A DNA stretch of 16,424 nt, from NCBI GenBank assembly GCA_900547685.1, contig URHS01000053.1, forward strand, positions 1 to 16,424. The letters are read 5' to 3'. Each line of letters starts with the position of its first letter. The stretch's first letter is position 1. Shown in pieces: positions 6,575 through 14,455 of the stretch. Under the pieces are notes generated by a model. That model saw only the letters and a program-made list of their open reading frames with translations. It did not search any database and had not been told where the DNA came from. The position numbers and the translations under genes are program-made. This DNA comes from an uncultured Blautia sp. GTDB taxonomy: Bacteria > Bacillota > Clostridia > Lachnospirales > Lachnospiraceae.

Positions 6575-7882
6575 ATGAATAAAATAAAAACAGATGTATT
6601 GATTGTGGGAACAGGTGCCAGCGGACTTTTTGCAGCTCTTCATATTCCTTCCAATATGCAGGGGGTTTTGATTACAAAAGATGAAATTAAAAATAGTGAT
6701 TCTTATTTAGCACAGGGGGGGATTTGTGTTTTAAGAGATGAAAATGACTATGACAGTTTTATGGAAGACACATTAAAAGCAGGTCATTATGAGAATAGAA
6801 AAGAATCGGTGGATATCATGATACGCTCTTCAAGAACTATAATTGATGAATTGATTTCTTACGGTGTAGATTTTGCAAAACGCAATGGAGAATTGGATTA
6901 TACAAGAGAGGGATGTCATTCTAAAGCCAGAATTTTATTCCATGAAGATATTACCGGTGAGGAAATTACCAGTAAGCTTTTAATGGCAGTGAAAAAGCTT
7001 TCAAATGTAAAAATTATGGAACATACTACAATGTTGGATTTAATTGAAAAGGATAATACCTGTTTGGGAATTCTTGCAGAAACAGAAAATGAAGAATGCA
7101 TAGGAATTCAGGCAGAATATACCATACTGGCAAGCGGTGGAATAGGAGGTTTATATCAACATTCCACTAATTATCCACATTTAACAGGAGATGCCCTGGC
7201 AGTTGCCATGCGCCATAAAATAGAATTAGAAAATATTGATTATATTCAAATTCATCCTACAACCTTATATTCTTTAAAACCGGGCAGACGTTTTTTGATT
7301 TCCGAGTCTGTGCGTGGAGAAGGAGCAAAATTATATAATGCTCAGGGAAAACGTTTTGCAAATGAAGTACTGCCCAGAGACCTTATGACAAAGGAAATTC
7401 ATAAACAAATGGAATTAGACAACAAACCTTATGTATGGTTAGATATGACTGTTTTAGGCGAAAAGGTAATTTTAAATCATTTTCCCCATATCTATGAAAG
7501 ATGTCTGGAAGAAGGCTATGATGTAACAAAAGAATGGATTCCGGTAGTCCCTGCGCAGCATTATTTTATGGGTGGTATTCACGTGGATGCAGACAGCAAA
7601 ACAACGATGAATCGCTTGTATGCAGTAGGTGAGACAAGCTGCAATGGGGTACATGGCGCGAATCGTCTGGCAAGCAATTCTTTATTGGAAAGTTTGGTTT
7701 TTGCAGAGCGTGCAGCGAAAAACATTGAAAAAAATGAGAAAAAGGGCAAGACAAATGATGCAGATTTTGATAAACTATATCAAGAAGCACAGAATTGTAT
7801 TGTAAGCCAGAAAGAGTGTCTGGCAGAAATGTATAAGAATGAAATCTTGAAAGAAATAGAAAGAGAGCGACTGGCAAAATGA
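6575..7882 (+). CDS. nadB: L-aspartate oxidase
   Basis: A 435-residue FAD enzyme that oxidises L-aspartate to iminoaspartate, the substrate of NadA; in anaerobes fumarate probably serves as electron acceptor. The N-terminal dinucleotide-binding loop is VGTGASGLFAA. The substrate-site blocks of the succinate dehydrogenase/fumarate reductase flavoprotein family follow: YIQIHPTTLY, SESVRGEGAKLYNAQGKRFA, LPRDL and HYFMGGIHVD. The FAD-binding C-terminal motif is HGANRLASNSLLESLVFAE. It is about 100 residues shorter than the E. coli enzyme because the C-terminal helical part is reduced, which is usual in Firmicutes. The ATG at 6575 follows GGGGGG by 8 bases; upstream in-frame codons overlap nadA and were not used. 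Its stop overlaps the nadC start as ATGA. Confidence 0.96.
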   Translation: MNKIKTDVLIVGTGASGLFAALHIPSNMQGVLITKDEIKNSDSYLAQGGICVLRDENDYDSFMEDTLKAGHYENRKESVDIMIRSSRTIIDELISYGVDFAKRNGELDYTREGCHSKARILFHEDITGEEITSKLLMAVKKLSNVKIMEHTTMLDLIEKDNTCLGILAETENEECIGIQAEYTILASGGIGGLYQHSTNYPHLTGDALAVAMRHKIELENIDYIQIHPTTLYSLKPGRRFLISESVRGEGAKLYNAQGKRFANEVLPRDLMTKEIHKQMELDNKPYVWLDMTVLGEKVILNHFPHIYERCLEEGYDVTKEWIPVVPAQHYFMGGIHVDADSKTTMNRLYAVGETSCNGVHGANRLASNSLLESLVFAERAAKNIEKNEKKGKTNDADFDKLYQEAQNCIVSQKECLAEMYKNEILKEIERERLAK

Positions 7883-8730
7883 ACGATATTACAATGAGAT
7901 TAAATGCAGATAATTTGATAAAAATGGCATTACAGGAAGATATCAGCAGCGAAGATGTTACTACAAATGCAGTGATGAGAAACAGAAAACAGGGAGAGGT
8001 ACAGCTCATTTGCAAGCAGGACGGAATTGTTGCCGGATTAGGTGTGTTTGAGCGTGTTTTTAAGCTATTGGATGAGACAACAGAGGTGGAATTTTATGTA
8101 GAAGACGGCGATGAGGTAAAGAATAAACAGCTTCTTGGAGTTATTCGTGGAGATATTCGTGTACTTCTTTCCGGTGAGCGTACCGCATTGAATTATTTAC
8201 AGAGAATGAGCGGAATTGCAACTTATACACATCAAATTGCAGAGCTTTTAAAAGAAACAAAAATTAAGCTCTTGGATACCAGAAAAACAACTCCTAACAT
8301 GCGTATCTTTGAAAAATATGCAGTAAAAGTCGGTGGCGGTTACAATCACAGATACAATCTTTCTGATGGAATTCTGTTGAAAGATAACCATATTGGAGCA
8401 GCAGGAAGTGTGAGAAAAGCTGTAGAGATGGCAAAGGAATATGCGCCATTTGTTCGTAAAATCGAGATTGAAACAGAAAATCTGGAGATGGTAAAAGAAG
8501 CTGTAGAAGCCGGAGCAGATATTATCATGCTGGATAATATGACACCGGAGGTAATGAAGGAAGCCGTAAAAATGATTAACGGAAGAGCGGAAACAGAGTG
8601 TTCCGGTAATGTTACAAAAGAGAATATTGAACGCCTGGTAGAAGTTGGTGTAGACTATATTTCCAGCGGAGCTTTGACACATTCCTCTCCGATTTTAGAT
8701 TTGTCTTTAAAAAATCTTCACGAGGTATAA
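7879..8730 (+). CDS. nadC: Nicotinate-nucleotide diphosphorylase (carboxylating), quinolinate phosphoribosyltransferase
   Basis: A 283-residue cytoplasmic enzyme that turns quinolinate and PRPP into nicotinate mononucleotide, with release of CO2 and pyrophosphate. The N-terminal sandwich domain ends near residue 100. The catalytic barrel then shows SGERTALNYLQRMSGIAT, LDTRKTTPNMR, KVGGGYNHRYNLSDGILLKD, NHIGAAG, IEIETEN and DIIMLDNMTPE, the PRPP- and quinolinate-binding signatures. It ends with YISSGALTHSSPILDLSLK, typical of the family. Length is normal. It overlaps nadB by 4 bp (ATGA), so translation is probably coupled, and lies 27 bp before the regulator gene. Confidence 0.97.
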   Translation: MNDITMRLNADNLIKMALQEDISSEDVTTNAVMRNRKQGEVQLICKQDGIVAGLGVFERVFKLLDETTEVEFYVEDGDEVKNKQLLGVIRGDIRVLLSGERTALNYLQRMSGIATYTHQIAELLKETKIKLLDTRKTTPNMRIFEKYAVKVGGGYNHRYNLSDGILLKDNHIGAAGSVRKAVEMAKEYAPFVRKIEIETENLEMVKEAVEAGADIIMLDNMTPEVMKEAVKMINGRAETECSGNVTKENIERLVEVGVDYISSGALTHSSPILDLSLKNLHEV

Positions 8731-8757
8731 GACAACGAAGGAAGGGGATTTTTCAGA

Positions 8758-9762
8758 ATGGTTGGAGAAACACGCAGAAAAGAAATTTTAAAATATATTT
8801 CAGAAAGCGACAAACCGGTATCAGGAACAAAGCTGGCAGAAATTTTTCATGTAAGCAGACAGGTAATTGTACAGGATATTGCGTTATTGCGTGCGGCGGA
8901 TTGTGAAATTTTATCTACCAACAGAGGATATATCTGTCAGGGAGCTAAGAAGTTTGTTCGGGTTTTTCAGGTATGTCATACAGATGAAAAAATAGAAGAA
9001 GAATTAAACGCAGTAGTAGATTGCGGAGGAACTGTCATTGATGTTTTTGTGCAACATCATGTTTATGGAGAATTAAGGGCTTCTTTACAAATTAGTTCCA
9101 GAAGACAGGTCAAACAGTTTGTGGAAGATATTCGTACAGGAAAGTCACGTCCCCTTACGAATATTACTTCAGGTCATCACTGTCATACTATTAGTGCAGA
9201 TAGTGATGAAGTTTTGGATCTTATTGAAGAAGCATTTAGGAAATTGGAAATTTATGAGGATGGTAGAAAGAATATGGAAGTTAGAATTAGAAATGCAAAA
9301 TTAGAAGAAGCATCTGTATTGGCACAGATAGAAGCAGAATGTTTTCCAAAGGCAGAGGCAGCATCAGCAGAGGAAATTCAAAAGCGTATGAATACTTTTT
9401 TAGAATGTTTTTTTGTGGCAGAAGTGCAGGGAGAGATTGTCGGCTTTATTAATGGGGCAGTGACAGACCAGCCTTCTTTGCCGGATGAACTTTATCATAA
9501 TGCCGCACTGCATAAGCCGGATGGAGATTATCAGACTGTGTTTGGACTGGATGTAAGAGAAACATATAGAAATCAGGGAATTGCAGGGAAACTGTTGGAT
9601 TATTTTTCAGATACGGCTAAAGAAAGAGGAAAAAAAGGTGTACTCTTAACCTGTAAAGAACATTTGCTGAAGTTTTACGGAAGTCATGGATTTGAAAACT
9701 TTGGGGTGGCAGACTCTACACATGGGGGAGCTTGCTGGTATGATATGAGAAAAATGTTTTAG
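8758..9762 (+). CDS. niaR: NiaR-type NAD repressor (HTH_11 + 3H domain) fused to a GNAT N-acetyltransferase domain
   Basis: A 334-residue two-part protein. Residues 5-60 are a winged helix-turn-helix (RKEILKYISESDKPVSGTKL, then AEIFHVSRQVIVQDIALLRA). Residues 70-165 are the 3H ligand-binding domain, with possible metal ligands His74, Glu82, His141 and His143 plus the QHHVYGEL block. NiaR proteins of this type are nicotinate-responsive repressors of NAD genes and usually end here, at about 170 residues. In this gene the frame continues through a short linker (EIYEDGRKN) into a complete GNAT domain, residues 173-334. The acetyl-CoA loop is RNQGIAGKLL at 271-280, followed by LTCKEHLLKFYGSHGF and THGGACWYDM, the AANAT-like subgroup. 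No good ribosome binding site precedes Met173, so a fusion is favoured over two genes. Last gene of the nad operon; start chosen after GGAAGGGG. Confidence 0.9.
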   Translation: MVGETRRKEILKYISESDKPVSGTKLAEIFHVSRQVIVQDIALLRAADCEILSTNRGYICQGAKKFVRVFQVCHTDEKIEEELNAVVDCGGTVIDVFVQHHVYGELRASLQISSRRQVKQFVEDIRTGKSRPLTNITSGHHCHTISADSDEVLDLIEEAFRKLEIYEDGRKNMEVRIRNAKLEEASVLAQIEAECFPKAEAASAEEIQKRMNTFLECFFVAEVQGEIVGFINGAVTDQPSLPDELYHNAALHKPDGDYQTVFGLDVRETYRNQGIAGKLLDYFSDTAKERGKKGVLLTCKEHLLKFYGSHGFENFGVADSTHGGACWYDMRKMF

Positions 9763-9769
9763 AAAAGAT

Positions 9770-9822
9770 AACTGCTGTAAGAGATGCAAGGATAAATTGG
9801 CATTTCTTACAGCAGTTTTTTT
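9770..9822 (+). terminator. Rho-independent terminator of the nad operon
   Basis: Bases 9770-9787 pair with 9800-9817 in an 18-bp stem (one G-U pair) around a 12-base loop. The core is CTGCTGTAAGA with TCTTACAGCAG, followed by a seven-T run (9816-9822). It lies 8 bp after the stop codon of the NiaR-GNAT gene. Confidence 0.93.
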
Positions 9823-9870
9823 GTTACATTTCTGTTTTTAACAGAGTCGGAAAAATTAAAAGCAGATTAC

Positions 9871-9899
9871 TTGTATAGAGGAGAAGAATAAGGTAGTAT
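9871..9899 (+). promoter_or_regulatory. Weak candidate promoter for the response regulator/kinase operon
   Basis: TTGTAT (9871-9876) and TAGTAT (9894-9899) are 17 bp apart, upstream of the response-regulator start. Both boxes match the consensus only partly. Some promoter is needed here because a strong terminator ends at 9822. Confidence 0.35.
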
Positions 9900-9922
9900 A
9901 TAGAATAGTGGGAGGAAAAACA

Positions 9923-10651
9923 ATGCGGGTAATGATATGCGATGATGAAAAAGGTACTTGTGCGGAAATAGAACAAATGATAAAGCATTTTGCATTTGAA
10001 AAATGTATCAAATTAGAAGTGGATGTATTTTTTGATGGAAATGCTTTAACAGAGTATTTAAAAACAGAGAAAGCTCCGGATATTCTTTTTTTAGACATTG
10101 AAATTCCGGGGAAGAATGGTGTAGAAGTTGGTAAGTATATTAGAGATGTGCTGAAAGATCCGGATATGTTTTTGGTGTATATATCTTCTAAAAAAGATTA
10201 CGCATTAGAACTGTTTCAAAATCAACCATTTGATTTTTTGGTGAAACCAATAAAGACAGAAAGATTACTGCATATTATGGAAAAAATATTTAGTATTCTT
10301 GATAGAAGTGAAAGCAACTTTGAATATAAAAATCAAGGAAATAGTTACAGGATTATGTATAAAGATATTTTGTATTTTCAAAGCAATGGTCGAAAAATCA
10401 ATATTGTGATGAAAAAGGAAACAAGAGATTTTTATGGCAAATTATCCGAAGTCGAAAAGGCTTGTCCTGAAAGTTTGTTTTTACGTATTCATAAATCATA
10501 TTTGGTTAATATGCACTATGTAAAAGAAATTACTTATAAATGGATAAAAATGATAAACGAAGATATCCTTGATATCAGTAAATCAAATCGTGTAGAAATA
10601 AGAAGAAAAGTGATGGAGAGTATGGTAAATGAAATTCGTTACGATAGCTGA
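9923..10651 (+). CDS. LytTR-family response regulator (AgrA/LytR type)
   Basis: A 242-residue DNA-binding response regulator. Residues 1-120 are a receiver domain, with acidic pair Asp7-Asp8, phospho-acceptor Asp58 in ILFLDIEIPGKNG, and a lysine in FDFLVKP. Residues 135-240 are a LytTR beta-type DNA-binding domain: YKDILYFQSNGRKINIV, then FLRIHKSYLVNMHYV. Such proteins bind pairs of about 9-10-bp direct repeats upstream of weak promoters. The start chosen is the ATG at 9923 behind GGGAGG (9910-9915); a GTG at 9908 in the same frame lies upstream of that site. It overlaps the kinase gene by 23 bp and so forms a pair with it. No AgrB/AgrD-like peptide gene is nearby; the neighbouring ABC operon is a possible target. 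Confidence 0.93.
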   Translation: MRVMICDDEKGTCAEIEQMIKHFAFEKCIKLEVDVFFDGNALTEYLKTEKAPDILFLDIEIPGKNGVEVGKYIRDVLKDPDMFLVYISSKKDYALELFQNQPFDFLVKPIKTERLLHIMEKIFSILDRSESNFEYKNQGNSYRIMYKDILYFQSNGRKINIVMKKETRDFYGKLSEVEKACPESLFLRIHKSYLVNMHYVKEITYKWIKMINEDILDISKSNRVEIRRKVMESMVNEIRYDS

Positions 10652-11906
10652 ATTACTACTGATTTTTTTAGCAAATGGAATGCGATTTTATGCAGTAAAG
10701 AGATACATAGATTATTTTATTTCTAAAGATAAGAAGCGTTGGGAGCATACAGGGATTTTATATGTTCTTGCATGTGTAGGAACATTTGCAATTAGTATGG
10801 TATTCGTTTCGCCGAAAGCAAATGTTATTACAAATATTTTAGCGTTATTTATTTTGACATTTCCTTATCAAGTGAAATTGTCGAAAAGGTTATTGGTAAC
10901 ATTTACGATATATATAATAAATGCTTTGATAGATATTATAGTTGTTCAATTATTGACCGTTTATGTGCCGGGGCAGCCAATAGGATGGATATATCAAATG
11001 ATAATTGGTTTGGTGAATTTGATACCAACGGCATTTTTAAAGGATACCAAAGAATACGAAAAAGATATATCACTGCCATTTATGAAGATAGTCGTATTGG
11101 GATTGATACCTTTTATAAGTATTATCTGTATATATAACATTGCAATTTTGACAAATCATAACAGGTCTGCTGTACTTACTATTGCGTTTAGCTTAATATT
11201 TATTAATGTCCTTTTATTATATTTATACCATTCATTAGTAGAATTTTATTCTGCTCAAATGAAAGAGAAAAAATTAGAGCAAATGATTGAAGTATATGCA
11301 CATCAGCTCGATGTTATGCAGGAGTCACAGGAACAAATGAAAAAATTAAGACATGATATTAAACATCATCTTATAGAATTATCTGCAATGGCTCAACAGA
11401 ATGAAAATAAAGATATGCTAAAATATTTAGAAGAAATGAATAAATTTATGTTAAACCCAGCAGAAAAGGTTTCTACTGGAAATAGAGAAATAGACGGAAT
11501 TTTAAATTATATGCTTCGACAAGCGGATGAACTGCTTAATACAGTAAATATAGATATTCAAATACCTAAGCAGTTATATAATAAAAATTTTAATATTTGT
11601 GTGATTTTGGGTAATCTTTTGGAAAATGCAATTAGAGAAGCAAGTAAATCAACTGAAAAATATTTGTCAATTAGTGTGCGTGTGAAAAAAGATATATTGT
11701 TTATCTTAGTTGAAAACAGTTATATTGGTAAAATTGTAAAAGAAGAAAATAAATTTAAAACCAGACAGAAAGATACATCCATTCATGGAATTGGTTTGGA
11801 GAGTGTGAAACAGGTAGTTGCAAAATGCAGTGGGGATATAAAAATTGAATATACGGAAAATCATTTTGCGGTACAAGTTTTATTGTATTTATCAAATCTT
11901 GTATGA
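10629..11906 (+). CDS. GHKL-domain sensor histidine kinase (HPK10/AgrC-like)
   Basis: A 425-residue membrane sensor kinase. Residues 1-215 hold six or seven hydrophobic segments with short loops and no large outside domain, as in AgrC-type quorum or peptide sensors. A cytoplasmic helix leads to the phospho-acceptor His242 in KKLRHDIKHH. The ATPase domain follows, with N-box ILGNLLENAIREA (Asn333) and G-box HGIGLESVKQVV (residues 386-397), ending a few residues before the C-terminus. This layout is the HPK10 class, which partners LytTR regulators. The start at 10629 lies within the end of the regulator gene, with GGAGAG upstream. The signal is unknown. The gene looks more AT-rich, with more ATA isoleucine codons, than the nad operon, judged by eye. 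Confidence 0.93.
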   Translation: MKFVTIAELLLIFLANGMRFYAVKRYIDYFISKDKKRWEHTGILYVLACVGTFAISMVFVSPKANVITNILALFILTFPYQVKLSKRLLVTFTIYIINALIDIIVVQLLTVYVPGQPIGWIYQMIIGLVNLIPTAFLKDTKEYEKDISLPFMKIVVLGLIPFISIICIYNIAILTNHNRSAVLTIAFSLIFINVLLLYLYHSLVEFYSAQMKEKKLEQMIEVYAHQLDVMQESQEQMKKLRHDIKHHLIELSAMAQQNENKDMLKYLEEMNKFMLNPAEKVSTGNREIDGILNYMLRQADELLNTVNIDIQIPKQLYNKNFNICVILGNLLENAIREASKSTEKYLSISVRVKKDILFILVENSYIGKIVKEENKFKTRQKDTSIHGIGLESVKQVVAKCSGDIKIEYTENHFAVQVLLYLSNLV

Positions 11907-11910
11907 TGTG

Positions 11911-11936
11911 AAAGAGCCTTTGGGCTCTTTTCTTTT
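11911..11936 (+). terminator. Rho-independent terminator after the sensor kinase gene
   Basis: AAAGAGCC (11911-11918) pairs perfectly with GGCTCTTT (11923-11930) around a TTTG loop, followed by TTTTCTTTT. It lies 5 bp after the kinase stop codon, so the ABC operon downstream needs its own promoter. Confidence 0.88.
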
Positions 11937-11991
11937 GCTCAAATCTATTAAAAAAACTCCGTTTTTGTCATAATTATAACCCATTTCTTTC

Positions 11992-12035
11992 AATTTGGAT
12001 TTGAGAGACTTCATTTGCGTTACAATAAATATATT
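11992..12035 (+). promoter_or_regulatory. Candidate regulated promoter region of the lipoprotein-ABC operon
   Basis: Between the terminator and the lipoprotein gene a -10-like TACAAT (12021-12026) has no good -35 box at 17 bp. Upstream lie two similar 10-mers, AATTTGGATT (11992-12001) and CATTTGCGTT (12012-12021), agreeing at 7 of 10 positions with a 20-base period. Paired direct repeats of about this spacing ahead of a weak promoter are what LytTR regulators use. Evidence is slight. Confidence 0.3.
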
Positions 12036-12058
12036 CAATACCTAAAATGGGAGGAACT

Positions 12059-13567
12059 ATGCACAAGAAAAAAATTAACAGAAAATATCTTTTAACAGTA
12101 ACGTTTTTAATGTTATCTTCCGGTCTTTTTTGTGGTTGTTCTTCAAAAAAGAAAGAGATTGTATGGTATATATCCGAACCGGAGTCTTATGGGATAGAAA
12201 ATGCAATAGCGTATGAAGAAATAGAAGCAGAACGTTTTCAGTTATTTAATGAACGTTTAGAAGAATTAAAGATACCTGCAAAGGTAGTTTTTAAATATAT
12301 GCCGGATAAATATGAGGCAAAACAGGAGGATTTTGAAAGCGGGAATTTGTATGAAAGCGAATTTCTATTTCAGACAAACATGATAGAAAACCTGTTGGAA
12401 AAAGATGCAGATGCAGACATAGCTGGTTTTTCTCCGTTGGAATATGAAAAGTTTTTAGAACTGGACGAATATTTAAAAGCGGAAGAAAATAAAAAAGTTT
12501 TAAATGCAATTCCCGAAACAGTTTGGAAAGCAAATACAATCAACCAAAAGACATATCAAATACCAAGAGGGAATGTTTCTATATTTGAATTAACATACGT
12601 GTTTTATAAACCATTTTTAGAAAAGTACCAAATAAATTTGGGCGAAACGGGAATTGAGAATATGACTCCGGAAGATGTTATCCGATTTTTAAAGCCATAT
12701 TTTGAAGAAGAACAGCTTTTGGATGGTAAATATTATCTGACATCAGCAACCGATTTACAATATGGAGCATATTTACAGAAACGATATATCCCGGTGATTA
12801 AAAATTCCAGAGACTGTAACTTAGCTGTTGATGTACAGGAAAAGAAGCTTGTCAGTTTGTTAGATACTCCGGAAATGGAAAAAATGTTGGAAATCCATGA
12901 TTTAATTTATAAAGAAAATTTGGATGCACATATAGAACGGCAATATCAAAACGGAGTTCCGGTATTCCGAATGACATCCATACCAACCATAAAAGAATTG
13001 ACAGGGGAAACGGAAAAGGAATGGGTGGAATTGCCATTAGGAGACAGAACAGTAGAAAGCTCTTTCGGAAACGGAGTCTTAAAAGACAGTGATGAAAAGG
13101 AATTGGCAGTTCGTGTGCTGGCAGCCTCTATGTATGATGAGGAGCTTACCAACATTATGATTTACGGAGTTTTGGATAAAGAATATCAGCTGACAGACGG
13201 ACATGCAATTTATCAAGGGGAAGGGACTCCCTTATCCTCTATGGGGAGTTTCAAACGCATCGGAAATAACAGAATATCATATCCAAATCAGTTGGAGGTA
13301 AAAGAAAAAGCACAAATAGCTGAACAACTATTAGAAGAAACAACAATTCAGGAATATGGTAATTTTACTCCTGTATTAGATGAAAATCTTTCCAAGAAGA
13401 TTGCGGAAATTGCCGAGGTTTATAACGACCTGGAGAGTAAAACAGAATTTGAAGAGATACCTGACCTTGAGGTGTTTATACAGGAGCAGGAGCAAAAGCT
13501 GAAAGAAGCGGGAGTAGAAGAAGTAATTTCAGAACTCCAGAAACAATTGGATGGCTGGAAGGAGTGA
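12059..13567 (+). CDS. Lipoprotein resembling an extracellular solute-binding protein
   Basis: A 502-residue exported protein. A Lys-rich N-terminus and hydrophobic stretch lead to a degenerate lipobox, LFCGC, giving Cys27 as the likely lipid-anchored residue, followed by SSKKK. The rest reads like a family 1 (sugar/peptide type) solute-binding protein. EIVWYISEP forms the first strand, LTYVFYKPFLEKYQINLGE matches the usual hinge-region motif, MTPEDVIRFLKPYF follows, and a C-terminal helix ends LQKQLDGWKE. It would sit on the outer face of the membrane. The ATG at 12059 lies 4 bases after GGGAGG; an ATG at 12047 has no ribosome binding site before it. It is followed 4 bp later by an exporter-type ABC ATPase, an unusual partner. 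Ligand unknown; it could be a sensor or a chaperone rather than an importer subunit. Confidence 0.8.
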   Translation: MHKKKINRKYLLTVTFLMLSSGLFCGCSSKKKEIVWYISEPESYGIENAIAYEEIEAERFQLFNERLEELKIPAKVVFKYMPDKYEAKQEDFESGNLYESEFLFQTNMIENLLEKDADADIAGFSPLEYEKFLELDEYLKAEENKKVLNAIPETVWKANTINQKTYQIPRGNVSIFELTYVFYKPFLEKYQINLGETGIENMTPEDVIRFLKPYFEEEQLLDGKYYLTSATDLQYGAYLQKRYIPVIKNSRDCNLAVDVQEKKLVSLLDTPEMEKMLEIHDLIYKENLDAHIERQYQNGVPVFRMTSIPTIKELTGETEKEWVELPLGDRTVESSFGNGVLKDSDEKELAVRVLAASMYDEELTNIMIYGVLDKEYQLTDGHAIYQGEGTPLSSMGSFKRIGNNRISYPNQLEVKEKAQIAEQLLEETTIQEYGNFTPVLDENLSKKIAEIAEVYNDLESKTEFEEIPDLEVFIQEQEQKLKEAGVEEVISELQKQLDGWKE

Positions 13568-13571
13568 AGGG

Positions 13572-14444
13572 ATGCAGTTGGAAATAAAAAATGTTAAGAA
13601 ATGTTATGGTGAAAAAGAAGCATTAAAGCAATTAAATTTGCAACTTTCACCGGGAATATATGGACTTTTAGGACCGAACGGAGCCGGAAAGAGTACGCTT
13701 ATGAAACTAATCTGTATGCTGATAGAGCCTACAGCAGGAACAATATTATTTGATGGTAAAGATATTAGAACAGACAGAAAAAAATTTTTAAAACTACTGG
13801 GATATATGCCACAACAACATTGTTTATATCCGGAATTTGGGGTAGAAGAATATTTATATTACATAGGAACACTAAAAGGGATGGACAAGAAAAGGGTGAA
13901 AAAAAGTACAGAAGAATTATTGAAAAAAGTACGCCTTTTGGACGTCAGAACGCAGAAAATCCGCACGTTATCAGGTGGAATGCAGCAGAGACTTATGTTT
14001 GCTCAGGCATTACTGGATAATCCCCAAGTATTGATTTTAGATGAACCAACCGCAGGACTTGACCCTGAAAAGAGAATTGAAATGAGAAACTTGATTGCGG
14101 AATATGCCAAGGATAAAATTATTATAATCGCTACCCACGTAGTAAGTGATGTGGAATTGATTGCCGATAAAATTTTGCTTTTAAAGAAAGGGGAACTTTT
14201 AGCAAAAAGCAGTGTTTTGGAGCTTACAAAAAGTCTATATGGCAAAGTCTGCGAATTGGAAGTGGAAGAAGAATTGGAAATCTTGGAGAAGCAATACCGG
14301 ATTAGCAGTGTGTATCGGCGGGAAGGAAAAATTTATGCCAAAGTTTTACTAAAAACAGGAGAGAAATTACCGGAAAAAGCAGCAAAAGTATATCCGGATT
14401 TGGAAGATGTATATCTGTACTATTTTCGTAGCAGTGAAGAGTAA
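13572..14444 (+). CDS. ABC transporter ATP-binding protein, ABC-2 exporter type
   Basis: A 290-residue cytoplasmic ATPase with all nucleotide-binding motifs: Walker A GPNGAGKST near residue 36, Q-loop YMPQQ near 78, signature LSGGMQQR near 135, Walker B VLILDEPTAGLDP near 155, and H-loop ATHV near 191. The sequence is of the CcmA/NatA group (drug, bacteriocin or lipid export), with a C-terminal extension of about 70 residues ending DLEDVYLYYF, as in that group. The ATG at 13572 has AAGGAG (13559-13564) lying in the end of the lipoprotein gene, so the two are probably translationally coupled. The permease starts 11 bp after its stop. The substrate cannot be inferred. Confidence 0.95.
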   Translation: MQLEIKNVKKCYGEKEALKQLNLQLSPGIYGLLGPNGAGKSTLMKLICMLIEPTAGTILFDGKDIRTDRKKFLKLLGYMPQQHCLYPEFGVEEYLYYIGTLKGMDKKRVKKSTEELLKKVRLLDVRTQKIRTLSGGMQQRLMFAQALLDNPQVLILDEPTAGLDPEKRIEMRNLIAEYAKDKIIIIATHVVSDVELIADKILLLKKGELLAKSSVLELTKSLYGKVCELEVEEELEILEKQYRISSVYRREGKIYAKVLLKTGEKLPEKAAKVYPDLEDVYLYYFRSSEE

Positions 14445-14455
14445 AGGAAAAAAAG

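Noticed and set aside
6567..6578. Three-codon mini-ORF (ATG TCT TTA TGA) overlapping the nadB start
   Set aside because: Its ATG touches the G-run directly, leaving no room for a ribosome binding site, unlike the mini-ORF before the MATE gene.
6575..7882. NadB as a truncated gene (435 residues versus about 540 in E. coli)
   Set aside because: All catalytic and FAD motifs are present, and short NadB proteins are usual in Firmicutes.
7566..8682. Long open frames on the - strand opposite nadB and nadC (149 and 144 codons)
   Set aside because: They lie wholly opposite well-supported enzyme genes, have Cys/Phe/Ser-rich composition typical of reverse-strand reading, and lack ribosome binding sites and recognisable domains.
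9831..9845. Small hairpin TCTGTT-TTT-AACAGA after the nad operon terminator
   Set aside because: It is only a 6-bp AT-rich stem without a T-run, and the real terminator lies immediately upstream.
12047..12058. ATG at 12047 as the lipoprotein start
   Set aside because: No ribosome binding site lies upstream of it, and GGGAGG falls between it and the better ATG at 12059.
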